DNA of 64,000 nt from Chromatocurvus halotolerans (lineage in GTDB: Bacteria; Pseudomonadota; Gammaproteobacteria; Pseudomonadales; Halieaceae), in assembly GCF_004340525.1 (NCBI RefSeq), contig NZ_SLWX01000012.1, positions 1 to 64,000 on the forward strand, given 5' to 3'. Within the stretch, counting starts at the first letter, position 1, and each line of letters starts with the position of its first letter. The notes under the pieces were generated by a model that was given only the letters and a program-made list of their open reading frames with translations, had not been told where the DNA came from and made no database searches. The position numbers and the translations under genes were made by a program. Shown here piece after piece: positions 59,622 through 64,000 of the stretch.

Positions 59622-59783
59622 GGGGCGTCTCCCTGGGTGTTTTCCGGCGTCAAAGCGCCATGTTGGGATCGAGTGTACCGTCCGCCCGCCATCACAGCCA
59701 CTGCCCGTCCGTGTGGTTTGTCGGGTTATTCGTTATATTGATGCCTCTTGGCATGCATCTGGCTTCTCGGTGACGGAGGTTCC

Positions 59784-61232
59784 ATGGATCAGGGTTGGGG
59801 GGATTACAAGGCCACGGGGTTCTACGATGAGCTGTTCACCCCGAAGGGCAGGCCTCGGGTGGCGGCGCGGCAGGCGGTGAATATGCTCGGCGGCCTTCCC
59901 GATGGCGAGCTGGATGCGAGGCGCACTGCGGCGGAGGTCGCGATCCGCGAGATGGGGATTTCGTTCACGGTGTACACCGAGGGCGGCAATATCGATCGCG
60001 CCTGGCCCTTTGATATCATTCCCCGGATCATCACCGAACGCGAGTGGCGCAACGTCAGCCGCGGGCTGGCCCAGCGCAGTCGGGCGCTCAACCGCTTTAT
60101 CGACGATATCTACAATCGCCAGAAAATCCTCGCGGATGGCAAGGTGCCTGCGGACATCGTGCTCGAGTCGCCCAATTACAAGACCGCCTGCGTCGGTGCC
60201 TCTCCGCGTTTCGGGGTGTGGGCGCACATCTGCGGCAGCGATCTCATCCGCAACGCCGATGGCAGACTCTACGTGCTGGAGGACAATCTGCGAGTGCCGT
60301 CGGGCGTGTCCTACATGCTCGAGAATCGTGAAATCACCAAGCGCGTACTCCCGGAGCTGTTCGAGAACTACAGCATTCTCCCGGTGGACGACTACCCGTC
60401 ACAGCTCTACGCAACGCTGGCTTCGCTGTCGCCCCGCGAGCGAAAGCGGCCCTGCGTGGTCGTGCTCACCCCGGGAATCTACAACTCGGCCTATTTCGAG
60501 CATGCCTTTCTTGCCCAGGGGATGGGGGCAGAGCTGGTGGAAGGCGCTGATCTGCTGGTGGACGATGAGGACTGCGTCTACATGCGCACCGTGGATGGGC
60601 CGATCCGGGTCGATGTCATCTACCGGCGCATCGACGAAGAATTCATGGATCCCGAGGCGTTTCGCGAGGATTCCGTTCTCGGCGTTCCGGGCTTGATGCG
60701 CGCCTGGCGCGCCGGCAAGGTGGCGATTGCCAACGCGCCCGGTGCCGGTGTTGCGGACGACAAGGTCGTGTACGCCTTTGTCCCGGAAATGATCCGCTAC
60801 TACCTTGGGGAGGAGCCGCTGCTGCGTTCCGTGCCCACCTACCTGTGCATGTACGACAAGGACCGCGACTATGTGCTCTCGCACCTCGATGAGCTGGTGG
60901 TCAAGCCGGCGAACGAGTCCGGGGGTTACGGCATCATGGTGGGGCCGCACAGCGACGAGGCCACAAGGCGGCGGTTTGCAAAGCTGATCGAGAAAAACCC
61001 GCGCAACTACATCGCCCAGCCCACGCTGGCGCTGTCTACCGCGCCCACGTTTATCGATGATAGCGTGCAGCCGCGTCATCTGGATCTGCGACCCTTTATT
61101 CTCCAGGGGCGCGAGACCTACGTGACCGCCGGCGGCCTGACCCGCGTTGCCATGGTGAAGGGCTCGCTGGTGGTGAATTCCTCCCAGGGCGGGGGTAGCA
61201 AGGACACCTGGATTGTGGAGGGCAAATCATGA
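59784..61232 (+). CDS. Circularly permuted ATP-grasp protein (COG2308 type, Anbu locus)
   Basis: 482 residues from the ATG at 59784, with GGAGGT 4-5 nt upstream. Seen are YVLEDNLRVPSGVSYMLENR (ATP-grasp acidic loop) and VVKPANESGGYGIMVGP (ATP-binding lysine strand), the permuted order typical of this family. Predicted to form peptide-like or amide bonds. The next gene overlaps its end by 4 nt. Confidence 0.93.
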   Translation: MDQGWGDYKATGFYDELFTPKGRPRVAARQAVNMLGGLPDGELDARRTAAEVAIREMGISFTVYTEGGNIDRAWPFDIIPRIITEREWRNVSRGLAQRSRALNRFIDDIYNRQKILADGKVPADIVLESPNYKTACVGASPRFGVWAHICGSDLIRNADGRLYVLEDNLRVPSGVSYMLENREITKRVLPELFENYSILPVDDYPSQLYATLASLSPRERKRPCVVVLTPGIYNSAYFEHAFLAQGMGAELVEGADLLVDDEDCVYMRTVDGPIRVDVIYRRIDEEFMDPEAFREDSVLGVPGLMRAWRAGKVAIANAPGAGVADDKVVYAFVPEMIRYYLGEEPLLRSVPTYLCMYDKDRDYVLSHLDELVVKPANESGGYGIMVGPHSDEATRRRFAKLIEKNPRNYIAQPTLALSTAPTFIDDSVQPRHLDLRPFILQGRETYVTAGGLTRVAMVKGSLVVNSSQGGGSKDTWIVEGKS

Positions 61233-62167
61233 CCATGCTGTCGCGAGTGGCTGAGCGCGTGTACTGGATGGCGCGCTATCTCGAGCGCGCGGAGAACGCG
61301 GCGCGCCTGGTCGACGCCTATCACCACATGGTCATGGACATCCCGCGGGACTCCCAGCCCGGCTGGGACATCCTCGTGCGTATTCTGGCCGCCAACCCGA
61401 TTTTCGGCGAGTATTTCCGCGTGCCCAACGAGCAGAACGTGGTTAAGCTGCTGGTTGCCGAGTCCGGCGCGGCCTGCAGCATTCCCTACGCGGTTCACGC
61501 GGCGCGGGAGAACGTCCGCACCACCCGGGATGTCCTGCCCGACGAAGTCTGGGAGCTGGTCAACGAGCTGCATCTTTACGCGCGTGAGCACTCGGGCAAT
61601 TCCGTGGGCCGTCGCAACCGACAGCAGTTCCTGCAGGAAATCGTCTCCCGCAGCCAGGTCATCACGGGGGTGCTCAACAGCACCCTGTGCCGGGATCACA
61701 CCTATCGCTTTGTCAAGATTGGCCAGCTGCTGGAACGCGCCGACATGACCACTCGCATCATCGACGTCGGTGCCGCGGACATTCTTGACCAGGAGGGTGC
61801 GCATCAGGCCATCGACCATCTGCTCTGGGGCACGCTGCTGAAATCACTCTCGGCGCTGGGCGCCTATCGGCGGATGATCGGACCGCTGGTGGAAAAGAAT
61901 GCGGCGGTGGATTTCGTATTTCTCGAACCGGCCTTCCCGCGCTCGCTGGCCTTCTGCCTGCGCGGCATCCGCGAGGAGCTCAGCCCCCTGTCCAACCATA
62001 CCCAGGCGCTGAAAATGGTCGACCGCGCGCGGCGCAAGCTGCGGCGCTTCGAGTCGGAAAAATACGGCCGGGACGAGCTGCATGTGTATATTGATGATCT
62101 GCAGGTGGTATTGAGTCAGGTGCATGCCGCGATCAGCGACACCTGGTTCCGGTTTGATACGCGATGA
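61229..62167 (+). CDS. Alpha-E domain protein (COG2307 type, Anbu locus)
   Basis: 312 residues, all helical. Begins with MLSRVAERVYWMARYLERAENAARLVDAYH, the alpha-E signature. Always found beside the permuted ATP-grasp protein; role not proven. Overlaps both neighbours by 4 nt. Confidence 0.94.
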   Translation: MTMLSRVAERVYWMARYLERAENAARLVDAYHHMVMDIPRDSQPGWDILVRILAANPIFGEYFRVPNEQNVVKLLVAESGAACSIPYAVHAARENVRTTRDVLPDEVWELVNELHLYAREHSGNSVGRRNRQQFLQEIVSRSQVITGVLNSTLCRDHTYRFVKIGQLLERADMTTRIIDVGAADILDQEGAHQAIDHLLWGTLLKSLSALGAYRRMIGPLVEKNAAVDFVFLEPAFPRSLAFCLRGIREELSPLSNHTQALKMVDRARRKLRRFESEKYGRDELHVYIDDLQVVLSQVHAAISDTWFRFDTR

Positions 62168-63189
62168 AACGATTCCGCTGTGATTGCGGCAGTCAGGTGT
62201 TCTTCGACAGCGACCACTGCGTCGCCTGCGGCGCGCGCCTGGGTTTTGACCCGGCAACACGCAATATGCGCACGGTCAGCAAGGGCGACGACAGCGTGTA
62301 TTGTGCGGCGGACGGTGAGCGGTTCCGCCTGTGTGACAACGGTGAAATCTACAATGTCTGCAACTGGCTGCGACCCGCCGCGGCGTCGCACCCGCTCTGT
62401 TTCGGCTGCCAGTTCAACCGCACGGTCCCCAATCAGTCTCTGCCGGACAATGACCGGCGCTGGCGCGTACTGGAGGAGGGCAAGAAGCGGCTCTTTTTCA
62501 CGCTCATGCAGCTGCAGGTGCCCCTGGTCAGCGGCTGGGAAGATCCCCGTTATGGCCTGCTGTTCGACTTTATCGAGGACGGCCGCAGCCGCGACATGTT
62601 TGCGGAAAGCTTTGCGACAACGGGATATCTCGGCGGGGTCATCACCATCAACACCCTGGAGGCTGACGACGTTGCGCGCACCCAGGTGCGACACCAGATG
62701 AATGAAAGCTATCGCACTGTGCTGGGCCACCTGCGACACGAATCCGGCCACTATTTCTGGAGCCGGCTGGAGCCGGATGCAGAGACCCGAGACGCCTTCG
62801 GCCAGACCTTCGGCGACGACAGTCGCGACTATGCCGGCGCGCTACAGTACCACTACAACCACGGCCCGGTGTCCAACTGGCGCGATCACTACATCAGTGC
62901 GTACGCCAGCGTGCATCCCACCGAGGACTGGGCCGAGTGCTGGGGGCACTACCTGCACATTTACGACGCGCTGGAAACCGCTGCCACGCAGGGGCTGGTT
63001 TATCGGGCGCCGGCGGAGATGAGCATGGCCGAGCGCATTTCAGTGTGGATGGATATCAGCACAACCCTGAACGAGCTGAACCGCAGCATGGGCCTGGGCG
63101 ACGCCTATCCGTTCTCCATCAACCGCCATGTCGCCAACAAGCTGGAATTCGTTGACCGGATTATTCGGCTGCTGCAAACACGTCGCTGA
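62164..63189 (+). CDS. Putative zinc-binding metallopeptidase with zinc ribbon (Anbu locus)
   Basis: 341 residues. An N-terminal zinc ribbon (CDCGSQVFFDSDHCVACGARL) is followed by a peptidase-like domain with LRHESGHYFW (HExxH) and YASVHPTEDWAECWGHYLHI. It matches the zinc-ribbon/zinc-peptidase family known from such loci, where it may take the place of the usual transglutaminase-like partner. Start overlaps alpha-E by 4 nt, tail overlaps anbu by 29 nt. Confidence 0.9.
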   Translation: MKRFRCDCGSQVFFDSDHCVACGARLGFDPATRNMRTVSKGDDSVYCAADGERFRLCDNGEIYNVCNWLRPAAASHPLCFGCQFNRTVPNQSLPDNDRRWRVLEEGKKRLFFTLMQLQVPLVSGWEDPRYGLLFDFIEDGRSRDMFAESFATTGYLGGVITINTLEADDVARTQVRHQMNESYRTVLGHLRHESGHYFWSRLEPDAETRDAFGQTFGDDSRDYAGALQYHYNHGPVSNWRDHYISAYASVHPTEDWAECWGHYLHIYDALETAATQGLVYRAPAEMSMAERISVWMDISTTLNELNRSMGLGDAYPFSINRHVANKLEFVDRIIRLLQTRR

Positions 63190-63910
63190 GCGGCGGCAGG
63201 TTGTCGAAGGCCATGCGGATGTTGTCGTCCCAGCTCTGCCGCAGCCGGGCAAGATAAGGATGGTTTTCCTCCAGCATGATGTAGCGGTTGTAGGGCTGCA
63301 GGCTGTCTTTCTCGTAAAACAGACATTCCAGGGGTGGGCCCACGGTGGCATTGGAGCGCATGGTGGAATCTATCGACACCAGCGCGCAGCGCATGGCGGT
63401 TTCGACCGGCGTATGCGGGCGAATGATCCGGTCGAGAATCGGCTTGCCGTACTTGGTCTCGCCGATCTGCAGATAGGGATACAGATCGGAGGCGGTAATG
63501 TGATTCCCCTCGGGGTATACCATGTACAGTTCCGGCTGCTGCCCCTTGATCTGGCCGCCGAGAATGAAGCTCGCGCTGGGCGAAAAGCCCGCATTGGGGC
63601 CGCCTTTCTTGGCGTACTTGGCCTGCTCGGCGAGGCTAAGTTCGCCCAGGTAGTCGGCGACATCGCTGACATAGCGCGCCTTGAAGATATTGAAGTCGTT
63701 GTCTTCCTCGATATCCCGCTGCAGCTGCGCAATGACCGCCTGGCTGGTGGCGAGGTTGCCGGCGGTGAGTATCACCAGCGAACGATCGTGGGGCACGCAG
63801 AAGCGGTGCATCTTGCTGTAGGTGCTGACCCGGTCGGGCCCGGCGTTGGTCCGTGAGTCGGAGCAGAACACCAGACCCTCGTCCAGGGCGATAGCGAGGC
63901 AATAAGTCAT
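63161..63910 (-). CDS. anbu: Anbu, proteasome-like Ntn hydrolase
   Basis: 249 residues beginning MTYCLAIALDEGLVFCSDSRTNAG: the Thr after the initiator Met would be the catalytic N-terminal nucleophile of this HslV/proteasome relative. Later motifs: VILTAGNLATSQAVI, SASFILGGQIKG and SIDSTMRSNATVGPP. Forms helical or ring assemblies; substrate is unknown. Convergent to the ATP-grasp/alpha-E/peptidase genes rather than in the same operon. Confidence 0.93.
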   Translation of the reverse strand: MTYCLAIALDEGLVFCSDSRTNAGPDRVSTYSKMHRFCVPHDRSLVILTAGNLATSQAVIAQLQRDIEEDNDFNIFKARYVSDVADYLGELSLAEQAKYAKKGGPNAGFSPSASFILGGQIKGQQPELYMVYPEGNHITASDLYPYLQIGETKYGKPILDRIIRPHTPVETAMRCALVSIDSTMRSNATVGPPLECLFYEKDSLQPYNRYIMLEENHPYLARLRQSWDDNIRMAFDNLPPLSDVFAAAE

Positions 63911-64000
63911 CGGTTACGTGGGGTATCCGGCGCGGGGGCAAGTGGCAACATGCGCAGAGAATACGGATTTGGGGGGGCAAAAGCTACTCCGGGCTGGATG
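63911..64000. other. Right window edge upstream of anbu
   Basis: Ninety bases that should hold the anbu promoter on the minus strand; no clear promoter hexamers or gene can be named. A G-run (GGGGGGG) is present. Confidence 0.4.

Overview
The window is about 64 kb of GC-rich chromosome from a gammaproteobacterium. The blocks psd/rsgA/orn/queG/nnr/tsaE/amidase/mutL/miaA/hfq/hflX/hflK/hflC and DUF2065/hisZ/purA are arranged as in that class. Gene content (Anbu locus, LemA/M48 pair, many lipoproteins) fits a marine, Halieaceae-like or other Pseudomonadales-related organism; that finer placement is inference. Genes are tightly packed, with many 1-23 nt overlaps, and no rRNA, tRNA or CRISPR array was seen.

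Layout. 1-95: the tip of an IS3-like element cut by the window edge. 220-9916: housekeeping and accessory genes (patatin, LOG-type nucleosidase, Tex, glutathionyl-hydroquinone reductase, a LysR/pirin divergent pair, a Kazal-like lipoprotein coupled to a dicarboxylate/amino-acid symporter, an MBL hydrolase and DUF2288). 9906-24677: one minus-strand run of 13 closely spaced or overlapping genes that I read as an envelope machine. It holds a MotA/TolQ/ExbB-type channel subunit, two different proteins with an ExbD-like transmembrane Asp helix joined to a coiled coil and a von Willebrand A domain, an actin/Hsp70-like protein with an FHA-like tail, a membrane-anchored PEGA-repeat protein ending in a cysteine-less formylglycine-generating-enzyme fold, a membrane-anchored helical-repeat protein with a PEGA-like end, a TonB-C-like exported protein, several lipoproteins (one with Ser/Gln tandem repeats), a tiny exported acidic protein and a periplasmic M48 protease. 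This is the best candidate for an undescribed system.

24983-36525: gamma-glutamyltransferase, pdxH, a lipocalin-like protein, CinA, an orphan ParA, free-methionine-sulfoxide reductase, asnS, an RNase II family enzyme and a PIN-PhoH ATPase. 36548-54172: the conserved core block, including a phosphatidylserine decarboxylase whose self-cleavage motif reads LAST instead of LGST, an rsgA gene with a perfect 19-bp hairpin embedded in its coding sequence, and a strong hairpin/terminator just after an extended -10 element between hflC and DUF2065. 54184-59621: a solitary AraC-type DNA-binding domain, then M48, LemA and a molybdopterin oxidoreductase on the minus strand. 59784-63910: the Anbu proteasome-like locus (ATP-grasp, alpha-E protein, zinc metallopeptidase, convergent Anbu).

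Functional calls come from reading protein motifs; no database search was run.
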